A stretch of 10,008 bases of DNA from NCBI GenBank assembly GCA_910586455.1, contig CAJUHX010000068.1, positions 1 to 10,008 on the forward strand. Reading direction: 5' to 3'. The position numbers and the translations under genes are program-made. This document shows positions 1 through 6,682 of this stretch, piece after piece; position 1 is the stretch's first letter; each line of letters starts with the position of its first letter. The notes below the pieces were generated by a model that saw only the letters and a program-made list of their open reading frames with translations, had not been told where the DNA came from and made no database searches. The stretch is from an uncultured Muribaculaceae bacterium. Its GTDB lineage: Bacteria > Bacteroidota > Bacteroidia > Bacteroidales > Muribaculaceae.

Positions 1-59
1 TTAGGCATAATGGAAACAATACGGAGCGCTTCGGCATCTAAAGAAGGTGTACGGCAGTT
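1..59 (-). pseudogene. TonB C-terminal domain fragment in a shifted frame, running off the left edge
   Basis: Read on the minus strand with codons at 38-36, 41-39 and so on, this stretch gives RTPSLDAEALRIVSIMP. The next codon begins AA and so encodes Lys or Asn. The typical TonB C-terminal domain has a leucine-Asp-x-Glu-Ala-Leu-Arg-Val-Val segment followed by MPKW, so the match is specific and the frame continues outside the window. It overlaps the end of the upstream ORF (stop at 38-40) in a different frame. Read upstream in this frame, the translation soon loses family resemblance, whereas the 38-499 frame carries IPGQLIIR, which resembles the Gly-x-Val-x-Val-Arg start of the same domain. 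The two halves join somewhere around 60-85, but the combined domain would still be about ten residues short. I read it as one plug-plus-TonB gene broken by an indel. A separate overlapping gene is less likely. Confidence 0.6.
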
Positions 60-499
60 TTGATTGAGTCGCCTCTGATAATGAGCTGCCCCGGGATGCG
101 GTTTTGCTTGCCATGTTCCATTCTACGATTATAATTCTCCAAAATGGGAGTTAAGAATCGTTTGGATTTGGTAGTGAAGAGAACTACACCGCCCAATCGT
201 GGACTGAAAATTTTCGTGATATTTTCGTCCTTTATGACTTCCATGCGTTCAATATCATCTTGTGGAATAGAATCCAAATCCTGCAATTGAACTTCGACCC
301 CATCAACTATGAATACTGGCATATTGATTGAATCGCAAGCATTGATATTGCAGCATCTCTCTACATTGCAAGAATCCGGGCTGAGTTCTTGGGCATTTGC
401 GTCGATTGCTTTTTCACAAGAAGCAAAGGAACTAATGGAAGCTGGCGCAAAGCAGGCAACCATAATGACGCTAAATAAAGTATTCAATTTATGTTTCAT
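38..499 (-). CDS. Small exported protein with a TonB-plug-like segment, probably truncated by a frameshift
   Basis: I chose the ATG at 497-499 (153 aa), not the ATG at 602-604, because residues 1-27 then form a signal peptide: basic start MKHK, hydrophobic core, then an Ala/Ser-rich cleavage region. The longer start only adds a polar 35-residue leader. The protein is probably periplasmic or outer-membrane associated. Residues 61-112 (PVFIVDGVEV ... IERMEVIKD ... GGVVLFTTK) resemble the plug signature of SusC/TonB-dependent receptors, also found as a free module in Bacteroidetes M56/TonB-type proteins. No receptor barrel follows. Cysteines are frequent (residues 16, 28, 44, 49, 50, 55). C16 has only a weak lipobox. 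The TAG at 38-40 comes just before a TonB C-terminal motif in another frame (1-59), so the stop is probably a lesion. The gene is A+T-richer than its neighbours, which could indicate transfer or decay. Exact function is unknown; the plug resemblance is fairly sure. Confidence 0.6.
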   Translation of the reverse strand: MKHKLNTLFSVIMVACFAPASISSFASCEKAIDANAQELSPDSCNVERCCNINACDSINMPVFIVDGVEVQLQDLDSIPQDDIERMEVIKDENITKIFSPRLGGVVLFTTKSKRFLTPILENYNRRMEHGKQNRIPGQLIIRGDSIKTAVHLL

Positions 500-620
500 A
501 CCGATTTTGATTGATTGTGTTTGTGCAAAGTTCGGCATTAAATTCCGATTTCGACTTATCTCCGTGAGGTTCAAATTGTCGAGATAGGAGTTGAAGCGAG
601 CCATCGGATCAAATTTTACA

Positions 621-628
621 CAAAATTA
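621..628 (-). promoter_or_regulatory. Candidate -7 element upstream of the plug-like gene
   Basis: The minus strand reads TAATTTTG, matching the Bacteroidetes -7 consensus TAnnTTTG, in the short gap between this gene and the glycerate kinase stop. No good -33 TTTG lies at the expected distance. If used, the start site would fall near 615 and the leader to the preferred ATG at 499 would be more than 100 nt. A second, weaker -7-like box, GAACTTTG, lies at 525-532 on the minus strand, closer to that ATG. Confidence 0.3.
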
Positions 629-656
629 GTGAAAATCGGCAAGATACGGGGTATAA

Positions 657-1628
657 TCAGAGGAAAATTTTTGCCCATTTTCGGGCTGCATCGCTCAGAA
701 GCCTGTATGCGTCGTCGGGCGAGGGTAAGGCCTGACCGTCGGGTGTCACTTGAATGAAGCGTGAATCGCTGAGTCCGTCGGCGATTTTTCCGCCGAAGGC
801 TATTACCGGAATTTGCAATTTTTCACATTTGCGCAGTATGCTGCCCACTACTTTTCCGCCGAGGCTCTGTTTGTCGATGCAGCCTTCGCCTGTTGCAACG
901 AGCCTGACGCGGCTCCAGTCGACGGGCAGGTGGTCGAGTATGTAGCCGGCTCCGAGTGTGGCTCGGCAGCCTGCTACTGCCGTCAGTGCGTATCCGGTGC
1001 CTCCGCCGGCACCGTCGTATGGTGATGTGCCTCCGAGCAGGCTGTGCAGATGCTGCAGTGAATGTCGGATTGTTTTTGTGTCGTCGGCTGTGGCTCCTTT
1101 CTGTGGCAGGAAGTCGAGGGCTGTGAGCGGGCCGTCGGTCAGGGCGGCTTCGACGTCGGACAGTATGAGCAGACGGCGGCGCAGCAGTGTGGTGTTGATG
1201 TCCGAGAGGTCGGCGTGTGCTATGCGGCTGATTGAGTCGGGGGTGGCCCCCTGCGGCATGAGGCTGCCGTCGCTGCTGTAGAAGCGGGCTCCGAGTGCCT
1301 GCAGCAGTCCGGCTCCGCCATCGGCGGTTACGGTACCTCCGAGGGCTACGTATATTGTGTCGTTGCGGGTGTCCAGGGCGTTACGAATGGCGCTGCCGAG
1401 GCTGTATGAGCTACGTTGAGTCAGGGGCAGCGCGCGCAGCGGGCTGTTGTGGCCTATTATGGCGGCGCTTTCTATTACGTGTTTGCCGGGCATGGCGGCC
1501 GCTGTGCCTTCGCCGCCGTCGGCCATGGGCAGGCACAGGCATTCGCCACCGAGGCCTTCGGCTATTGCGCATGCGGCGCGTGCGGCGGTGAGGGTGCCGC
1601 GAAATTTGTCGGGAATTATCAATTTCAT
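657..1628 (-). CDS. glxK: Glycerate kinase (GlxK/GarK family)
   Basis: It phosphorylates D-glycerate with ATP; the characterised GlxK/GarK enzymes make 2-phosphoglycerate, which enters lower glycolysis. It is cytosolic. Family blocks in order: N-terminal MKLIIPDKFRGTL (1-13); LPMADGGEGT (33-42); ALGGTVTADGGAGLLQALGA (95-114), the glycine-rich core; an SDVEAALTDGP segment (157-167) where the family has a CDV...L.G.GA region; QKGAT (176-180); a GAGGGTGYAL stretch (206-215); and ATGEGCIDKQSLGGK (245-259). At 323 aa it is shorter than the roughly 380 aa of the E. coli enzymes, mostly through compaction between blocks; no core block is missing. The start ATG at 1626-1628 gives the usual N-terminus. 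It is divergent from serB across 61 nt, which links glycerate and serine/3-phosphoglycerate metabolism. Family call is firm; the symbol (glxK versus garK) is by homology only. Confidence 0.92.
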   Translation of the reverse strand: MKLIIPDKFRGTLTAARAACAIAEGLGGECLCLPMADGGEGTAAAMPGKHVIESAAIIGHNSPLRALPLTQRSSYSLGSAIRNALDTRNDTIYVALGGTVTADGGAGLLQALGARFYSSDGSLMPQGATPDSISRIAHADLSDINTTLLRRRLLILSDVEAALTDGPLTALDFLPQKGATADDTKTIRHSLQHLHSLLGGTSPYDGAGGGTGYALTAVAGCRATLGAGYILDHLPVDWSRVRLVATGEGCIDKQSLGGKVVGSILRKCEKLQIPVIAFGGKIADGLSDSRFIQVTPDGQALPSPDDAYRLLSDAARKWAKIFL

Positions 1629-1632
1629 TGCA

Positions 1633-1640
1633 CAAAGTTA
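1633..1640 (-). promoter_or_regulatory. Candidate -7 element for glycerate kinase
   Basis: The minus strand reads TAACTTTG, a full match to TAnnTTTG, ending only 4 nt before the kinase ATG at 1628. A TTG lies about 22 nt upstream on the same strand (1663-1665), inside the palindrome, as a possible weak -33 element. A start site at the usual distance would fall on or beside the ATG, implying a leaderless or almost leaderless mRNA. Confidence 0.4.
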
Positions 1641-1657
1641 ATGATATGTCGGCAATT

Positions 1658-1675
1658 TTTTGCAATTTTGCAAAA
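1658..1675. promoter_or_regulatory. Perfect inverted repeat between glxK and serB, candidate operator
   Basis: TTTTGCAA (1658-1665) and TTGCAAAA (1668-1675) are perfect reverse complements separated by TT. The 18-bp site lies in the 61-nt gap between two divergent genes. On the plus strand it covers CAATTTTG (1663-1670), a near match to the -7 consensus 20 nt before the serB ATG. On the minus strand it covers the only candidate -33 position for the kinase. A protein bound here could therefore affect both genes. A/T-rich symmetry can arise by chance, so the operator role is inference. Confidence 0.4.
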
Positions 1676-1689
1676 CAAAAACATAAGAC

Positions 1690-2904
1690 ATGAAGACCGA
1701 ACTCATTCTGATAAATATATCGGGTTACGACCGTCCGGGCGTGACCTCGTCGCTGACCGATATCCTTGCCGGCTACAATGCTGATATCATGGATATAGGC
1801 CAGGCCGATATTCACCACTCGCTGTCGTTAGGCATACTTATCAAGACCAATTCGCGTGTGTCGGGCGATATAATGAAGGACCTTCTGTTCAAGGCATATG
1901 AGTTAGGTGTGAAAATAAGGTTCACGCCTATTGCGCCGGAGGCTTACGAGGAGTGGGTGGGCCAGCAGGGCAAGAACCGCTGGATTATAACCATACTTGG
2001 CCGCACGCTTACTGCTCGCCATATAGCGCTGGTGTCGGATGAGATAGCGCGTCAGGGCATGAATATCGACGGTATACAGCGCCTTACTGGCCGCCAGCCG
2101 CTGAACGACGACGAGCAACCGCGTTCGAAGTCGTGTGTGGAGTTTTCGGTACGCGGCAATCCGGCAGATGATTCGGCCATGCGCCGCCGCTTTATGCAGA
2201 TTGCCTCGGAGGAGGATTTCGATATTTCGATGCAGGAGGATAATGTGTACCGCCGTTGTCGCCGTCTGATTTGCTTTGATATGGATTCGACGCTGATAGA
2301 AACGGAAGTAATAGACGAACTGGCTGTGCGCGCCGGCGTGGGCGACCAGGTAAAGGCTATCACCGAGCGTGCCATGCGGGGCGAGATAGATTTCTGCGAA
2401 AGTTTCCGCGAGCGTGTGGCTCTGCTTAAGGGACTTGATGAAAGTGTGATGCGCGAGATTGCCGAGAATCTGCCTATTACCGAGGGTGTGGAGCGGCTGA
2501 TGCAGGTACTGAAACGTACCGGCTACAAGACTGCCATACTTTCGGGCGGCTTCACTTACTTCGGCAATTATCTCAAGCAGCGCTTTGGTTTCGACTATGT
2601 TTATGCCAATGATTTGGAGATAAGCGACGGCAAGCTCACCGGCCGTTATCTGGGCGACATTGTCGATGGCAAGCGTAAGGCCGAGTTGCTGCGTATCATA
2701 GCGCAGGTGGAGAATATCAATATAAAGCAGACAATTGCCGTAGGCGACGGTGCCAACGACCTGCCCATGCTGGCTACCGCCGGTCTGGGCATAGCTTTTC
2801 ATGCCAAGCCTAAGGTGAAGGCTACCGCAGGGCAGTCGCTGTCGACCATAGGGCTCGACGGTGTGCTTTATTTTCTTGGATTTAAAGATTCATTTATAAA
2901 CTGA
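1690..2904 (+). CDS. serB: Phosphoserine phosphatase SerB with two N-terminal ACT domains
   Basis: It hydrolyses O-phospho-L-serine to serine, the last step of serine synthesis from 3-phosphoglycerate, in the cytosol. The C-terminal half is a HAD-superfamily phosphatase. Motif I is FDMDST (196-201; D197 nucleophile, D199 acid/base), motif II is SGG (285-287), the Lys motif is at DGKRK (326-330), and motif IV is GDGAND (352-357; Mg-binding D353 and D357). Residues 1-90 (ILINISGYDRPGVTSSLTDIL near the start) and about 97-183 are two tandem ACT-type regulatory domains. The 404-aa length matches other two-ACT SerB proteins and is longer than E. coli SerB (322 aa). ACT domains commonly bind amino acids, so serine feedback is plausible but not shown. 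The TGA (2902-2904) shares its A with the ATG of the next gene, implying translational coupling. The identification is very secure. Confidence 0.97.
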   Translation: MKTELILINISGYDRPGVTSSLTDILAGYNADIMDIGQADIHHSLSLGILIKTNSRVSGDIMKDLLFKAYELGVKIRFTPIAPEAYEEWVGQQGKNRWIITILGRTLTARHIALVSDEIARQGMNIDGIQRLTGRQPLNDDEQPRSKSCVEFSVRGNPADDSAMRRRFMQIASEEDFDISMQEDNVYRRCRRLICFDMDSTLIETEVIDELAVRAGVGDQVKAITERAMRGEIDFCESFRERVALLKGLDESVMREIAENLPITEGVERLMQVLKRTGYKTAILSGGFTYFGNYLKQRFGFDYVYANDLEISDGKLTGRYLGDIVDGKRKAELLRIIAQVENINIKQTIAVGDGANDLPMLATAGLGIAFHAKPKVKATAGQSLSTIGLDGVLYFLGFKDSFIN

Positions 2905-5246
2905 TGCGCAAGCTGCTTACGTTTATTGTTGCGATTATTGCCATGTTTGTGCCGGCTATGTGTGTTGCCGAGTCGGGCAAGGATGAGGGCACGGTACGTG
3001 GCAGTCAGTCGGTGGGCATGGTGCTGAGCGGCGGAGGCGCCAAGGGTATTGCCCATATAGGTGTGATTCGTGCGCTTGAAGACGCCGACATACCAATCGA
3101 CTATGTGTGCGGCACTTCGATGGGTGCTATAGTCGGCGGCTTGTATTCCGCCGGATACACTACCGACGAGATGCTCGACCTGATATTGTCGAAGGGTTTC
3201 TCGTACTGGTCGACCGGTAAAATAGACCCTTCGCTGTGCTATAATTTCACGATGCCCGAGCCTACGCCGGCATTGTTCAGCTTTAATGTGGGCGGCAAGG
3301 CTGACAGCATTCAGAACGCTGTGCCGGCCTCGCTGATATCCCCCATACCCATGAACTTTGCCTTTATGGAGCTTTTTGCCGGATTTACGGCGCAGACCGG
3401 TGGTGATTTCGATAGTCTGATGGTGCCGTTCCGCTGTGTTGCCTCCGATGTGGCCGCTCACCGCAAGGTGGTGCTGGGGCATGGCAGCCTGGGCGATGCC
3501 ATACGCTCGTCGATGAGTTTTCCGGCGGTGTTTCAGCCTACTAAATTCGACGGCATGCTTCTTTACGACGGTGGTATATACGACAATTTTCCGGTTGATG
3601 TGATGCGCTCGACCTTTGCGCCCGATGTGATGATAGGTGTGGATGTGTCGTCATCCGACAGCGGGCCTCAGACATCGTTGTTTGACCAGATAGAGAATCT
3701 GGTGGTGCAGAATGCCGACTATTCACTGCCTGCCGAAGAGGGCGTTAAAATAAAGGTTGACGTAGATCAGTTCGGCCTGCTTGACTTTCCGAGAGCCCGC
3801 GAAATCTACAGGATAGGCTACGACAAGGCCATGTCGATGATTGACAGCATAAAGGGGCGTATACAAACCCGTATGCCAGCCGAAGCCCGCAAGCTTAGGC
3901 GCGAGGTGTTCAAGTCGCAGACTCCCTTTCTGCGCTTCGACAGTGTGAGTGTGACAGGCGCAACCCGGGGCCAGAACGAATATATAAAGCACCTGTTCGA
4001 GCTTCAGGAGGGTGATACCATAAATGTGGCCGATGCGCGCGAGTCGTTTTATAAAGCTGTGTCGTCGGGTAAGCTCCGCGACCTCGGTGTGCAGGCACGC
4101 TACAATAGTGGCAACGGGCTGTTTGCGCTCGACCTCGACGCATCGGTGAAGGATGACTTCCGCCTTGGCATCGGCGGCTGGATAACGTCATCTGCCAACA
4201 GCTATATATACCTGTCGGGCGGCTATTCGCGGCTGAGTTTCAACTCGCTGTCGGCCAATGTCGATGCCTGGATAGGTCAAAGCTATATGGCAGCAACGGT
4301 CAACGGCCGCATAAATCTGCGTGCAGGCATACCCGCCTCGCTGGCTTTGCAGGGAGTGTTCAGCCGCAAGCGCTTCAGCGAGAGCGACCGATTCTTTTTC
4401 GAGGACGCTACCCCCACCTTTGTACTCAATTATCAGTATTTCGGCAGGCTGCGCCTAAGCGCCCCTGCAGGCCGCTCGGGAGTGGTGGAGCTGGGATGCG
4501 GCTACGGCCATCTGTACGACAGTTTTTATCAGCAGATTCCCGGTCAAGAATACCGCAACGGGCGCGACCGAGCCTACCACAATCTTGGGCAGGTCTATCT
4601 GCGCTATACAGCCAATACGCTCAGCTCGCCCAACTATCCGGTGAGCGGCTACAGCTACAATATGTCGCTGATGGGGCTGATGGGCCGTTACCATATGGAC
4701 AGCGCCTTGTCGCCGCTCTACGAAGTCAGCGGCAAGACACCGCGCTGGGTTCAGCTGAACCTGCGAGCGCGTCATTATCTGGCATTGCAGCCACACTGGT
4801 CGCTGGGCTTCGAGAGCGATATAATGCTTTCTACCCGCGGACTATACCACGACAACTACGCGGCATCGGTGATAAGCGCTCCGCAATACACCCCCACGCC
4901 GTCGAGCTATAATACATTCAACCCCGACTTCCGAGCCAATAGCTATATAGGCATAGGCGTGGTGCCGGTGTACCGTTTCAACGATAATCTGAGCCTGCGT
5001 CTGAACGCCAACGGTTTTGCTCCATTGCGCAAGATATGCCGCGACGCATCCACCCCCAATGCCGCCGGCGTATGCTACGGACAGTGGTTCGCCGACCCGC
5101 AGCTGCTGTGCGAGCTGTCGGCAGCGTATACATTTCCGTTTGCCACACTCAGCGCATACGCCAACTACTGTACCGCTCCGGCGCATAACTGGAATTTCGG
5201 CATTTCGTTCGGCATATTCCTTCAGGCTCCCGACTTTTTAAGATAG
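2904..5246 (+). CDS. Patatin-like phospholipase with POTRA-like and outer-membrane barrel regions
   Basis: A 780-aa exported lipase-type protein. Residues 1-22 are a signal peptide (MRKLL, hydrophobic core, likely cut near CVA-ES). Residues about 36-230 are a patatin domain: oxyanion loop GGGAKG (43-48), nucleophile elbow GTSMG with Ser72 (70-74), and the catalytic Asp in YDGG (D222). Residues about 343-415 look like a POTRA domain (FDSVSVTGA ... LFELQEGDTINVADARES). From about 418 to the end, alternating Tyr/Phe/Gly-rich strands and a last strand GISFGIFL suggest a BamA/TamA-type 16-strand barrel. This order resembles type Vd autotransporters such as Pseudomonas PlpD, so it may act on phospholipids at the outer membrane or cell surface. 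Substrate and topology are inference. It overlaps serB by one base and ugd starts 8 nt downstream. All patatin catalytic residues are present. Confidence 0.9.
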   Translation: MRKLLTFIVAIIAMFVPAMCVAESGKDEGTVRGSQSVGMVLSGGGAKGIAHIGVIRALEDADIPIDYVCGTSMGAIVGGLYSAGYTTDEMLDLILSKGFSYWSTGKIDPSLCYNFTMPEPTPALFSFNVGGKADSIQNAVPASLISPIPMNFAFMELFAGFTAQTGGDFDSLMVPFRCVASDVAAHRKVVLGHGSLGDAIRSSMSFPAVFQPTKFDGMLLYDGGIYDNFPVDVMRSTFAPDVMIGVDVSSSDSGPQTSLFDQIENLVVQNADYSLPAEEGVKIKVDVDQFGLLDFPRAREIYRIGYDKAMSMIDSIKGRIQTRMPAEARKLRREVFKSQTPFLRFDSVSVTGATRGQNEYIKHLFELQEGDTINVADARESFYKAVSSGKLRDLGVQARYNSGNGLFALDLDASVKDDFRLGIGGWITSSANSYIYLSGGYSRLSFNSLSANVDAWIGQSYMAATVNGRINLRAGIPASLALQGVFSRKRFSESDRFFFEDATPTFVLNYQYFGRLRLSAPAGRSGVVELGCGYGHLYDSFYQQIPGQEYRNGRDRAYHNLGQVYLRYTANTLSSPNYPVSGYSYNMSLMGLMGRYHMDSALSPLYEVSGKTPRWVQLNLRARHYLALQPHWSLGFESDIMLSTRGLYHDNYAASVISAPQYTPTPSSYNTFNPDFRANSYIGIGVVPVYRFNDNLSLRLNANGFAPLRKICRDASTPNAAGVCYGQWFADPQLLCELSAAYTFPFATLSAYANYCTAPAHNWNFGISFGIFLQAPDFLR

Positions 5247-5254
5247 AACACAAT

Positions 5255-6562
5255 ATGAAAATAGCAGTTGCAGGAACCGGTTACGTAGGCTTGAGCATAG
5301 CCACTCTGCTTGCCCAGCACAACAGTGTCACCGCTGTAGATGTAGTTCCGGAGAAAGTAGACATGATAAACCGGCGCATCTCGCCCATACGCGATGAATA
5401 CATCGAGCAGTTTCTGAAAGAGAAAGAGCTCGACCTCAGAGCCACCACCGACGGGGCGCAGGCTTATGCCGATGCCGACTTTGTGGTTATAGCCACGCCG
5501 ACGAATTATGACCCGATACAGAACTATTTTGATACCTCGCATGTAGAAGAGGTCATCGACCTTGTGATGGCGGTTAACCCGTATGCGGTAATGGTGATAA
5601 AATCGACAGTACCGGTAGGCTATTGCCGCTCGATGTATCTGAAATACGCCCGACAGGGAGCGGACAAGCTGAATCTGCTTTTTTCGCCTGAATTTTTGCG
5701 CGAAAGCAAGGCGCTGTACGACAATCTTTATCCGTCGCGCATAATCATGGGAGTGCCCAAACAGATTGAAGCCGAGCGCTTTTCGGCCGAGAACGAAGCC
5801 ATCGGCCGTATAGCCGACATCGAAGCGTTGCGTATAGCCGCCGAAAGCTTTGCCGCACTGCTGCGCCATGGGGCAATAAAAACCGACATACCTACGTTAT
5901 ACATGGGTACAAAAGAGGCAGAGGCCGTAAAACTTTTTGCCAATACATATCTGGCGCTGAGAGTGAGCTACTTCAATGAACTCGACACTTACGCCGAGGT
6001 AAAAGGCCTTGATTCCAGGGCTATTATAGAAGGAATCGGGCTTGACCCGCGTATAGGTACCCACTACAACAATCCGTCGTTCGGCTATGGCGGCTACTGT
6101 CTGCCGAAAGACACCAAGCAGCTGCTTGCCAACTACGCCGATGTGCCGCAGAACATGATGAGTGCCATAGTGGAGAGCAACCGCACCCGCAAGGACTTCA
6201 TAGCCGACCAGGTGCTGAAAAAAGCCGGCTACTACGACTACAGCTCGGCAAACACCTATGGCCGCGCTCCGGAACACGAATGTGTGATAGGGGTGTACCG
6301 GCTGACGATGAAGTCGAACTCCGACAACTTCCGCCAGTCGTCGATTCAGGGAGTGATGAAGCGCATAAAGGCCAAGGGAGCCAAAGTGATAGTGTACGAA
6401 CCTTCACTTGCCGACGGAGTCCGCTTTTTCGGCAGTGAAGTGGTCAACGACCTTGAGCGTTTCAAAAACGAGTGCGCGGTTATACTTGCCAACCGCACCT
6501 GTCGCGAGCTCGACGATGTGTCTGCGAAAGTTTACTCCCGCGACCTGTTCGCCCGTGACTGA
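5255..6562 (+). CDS. ugd: UDP-glucose 6-dehydrogenase
   Basis: It oxidises UDP-glucose to UDP-glucuronate with two NAD+, supplying an acidic sugar for surface polysaccharides. Domains: N-terminal Rossmann fold with GTGYVG (7-12) and an acidic D29 ending the second strand; VIKSTVPVGY (114-123); FSPEFLRE (143-150), the substrate-binding segment; a central helical domain with EAVKLFANTYLALR (223-236, containing the conserved Lys and Asn); GYGGYCLPKDT (277-287) with catalytic Cys282; and a C-terminal UDP-binding domain containing YRLTMKSNSDNFR. At 435 aa it is longer than E. coli Ugd (388 aa), with extra residues near 170-210 and 312-330, as in Bacteroidetes homologues as I recall them. It starts 8 nt after the patatin gene, so it is probably cotranscribed. 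The family separates well from WecC by the YCLPKDT active-site context. Confidence 0.95.
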   Translation: MKIAVAGTGYVGLSIATLLAQHNSVTAVDVVPEKVDMINRRISPIRDEYIEQFLKEKELDLRATTDGAQAYADADFVVIATPTNYDPIQNYFDTSHVEEVIDLVMAVNPYAVMVIKSTVPVGYCRSMYLKYARQGADKLNLLFSPEFLRESKALYDNLYPSRIIMGVPKQIEAERFSAENEAIGRIADIEALRIAAESFAALLRHGAIKTDIPTLYMGTKEAEAVKLFANTYLALRVSYFNELDTYAEVKGLDSRAIIEGIGLDPRIGTHYNNPSFGYGGYCLPKDTKQLLANYADVPQNMMSAIVESNRTRKDFIADQVLKKAGYYDYSSANTYGRAPEHECVIGVYRLTMKSNSDNFRQSSIQGVMKRIKAKGAKVIVYEPSLADGVRFFGSEVVNDLERFKNECAVILANRTCRELDDVSAKVYSRDLFARD

Positions 6563-6607
6563 CAGCTGCTGCCACGCCTGTACCATTAAGACAATACCTG
6601 ATGATAA

Positions 6608-6639
6608 TTTGGGTATTTATGATTTTTTTAGTAATTTTG
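6608..6639 (+). promoter_or_regulatory. Canonical Bacteroidetes promoter for wecC-wecG-wecB
   Basis: TTTG at 6608-6611 and TAATTTTG at 6632-6639 match the -33 and -7 elements, with a 20-nt spacer as expected for the primary Bacteroidetes sigma factor. The predicted start near 6644 leaves a leader of roughly 38 nt to the ATG at 6683. An imperfectly isolated inverted repeat, AATACC (6593-6598) with GGTATT (6612-6617), surrounds the -33 box and could be a regulatory site. No strong terminator hairpin for ugd is visible in the 120-nt gap. Confidence 0.7.
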
Positions 6640-6682
6640 CAAATAGAACAATCTTGATTAAAAGAAAACATCACTGTACAGA

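Noticed and set aside
309..587. A 92-codon plus-strand open frame opposite the plug-like gene
   Set aside because: The minus strand has a signal peptide and a recognisable plug motif; the plus-strand translation has neither.
602..604. Upstream ATG at 602-604 as the start of the plug-like protein
   Set aside because: It would add 35 polar residues ahead of a good signal peptide, and it lies only about 17 nt from the nearest -7 box; the ATG at 499 fits an exported protein better.
1903..2802. A 299-codon open frame antisense to serB
   Set aside because: It lies wholly within serB, shows no family motifs, and has the His/Ala/Tyr-rich composition typical of an antisense shadow.
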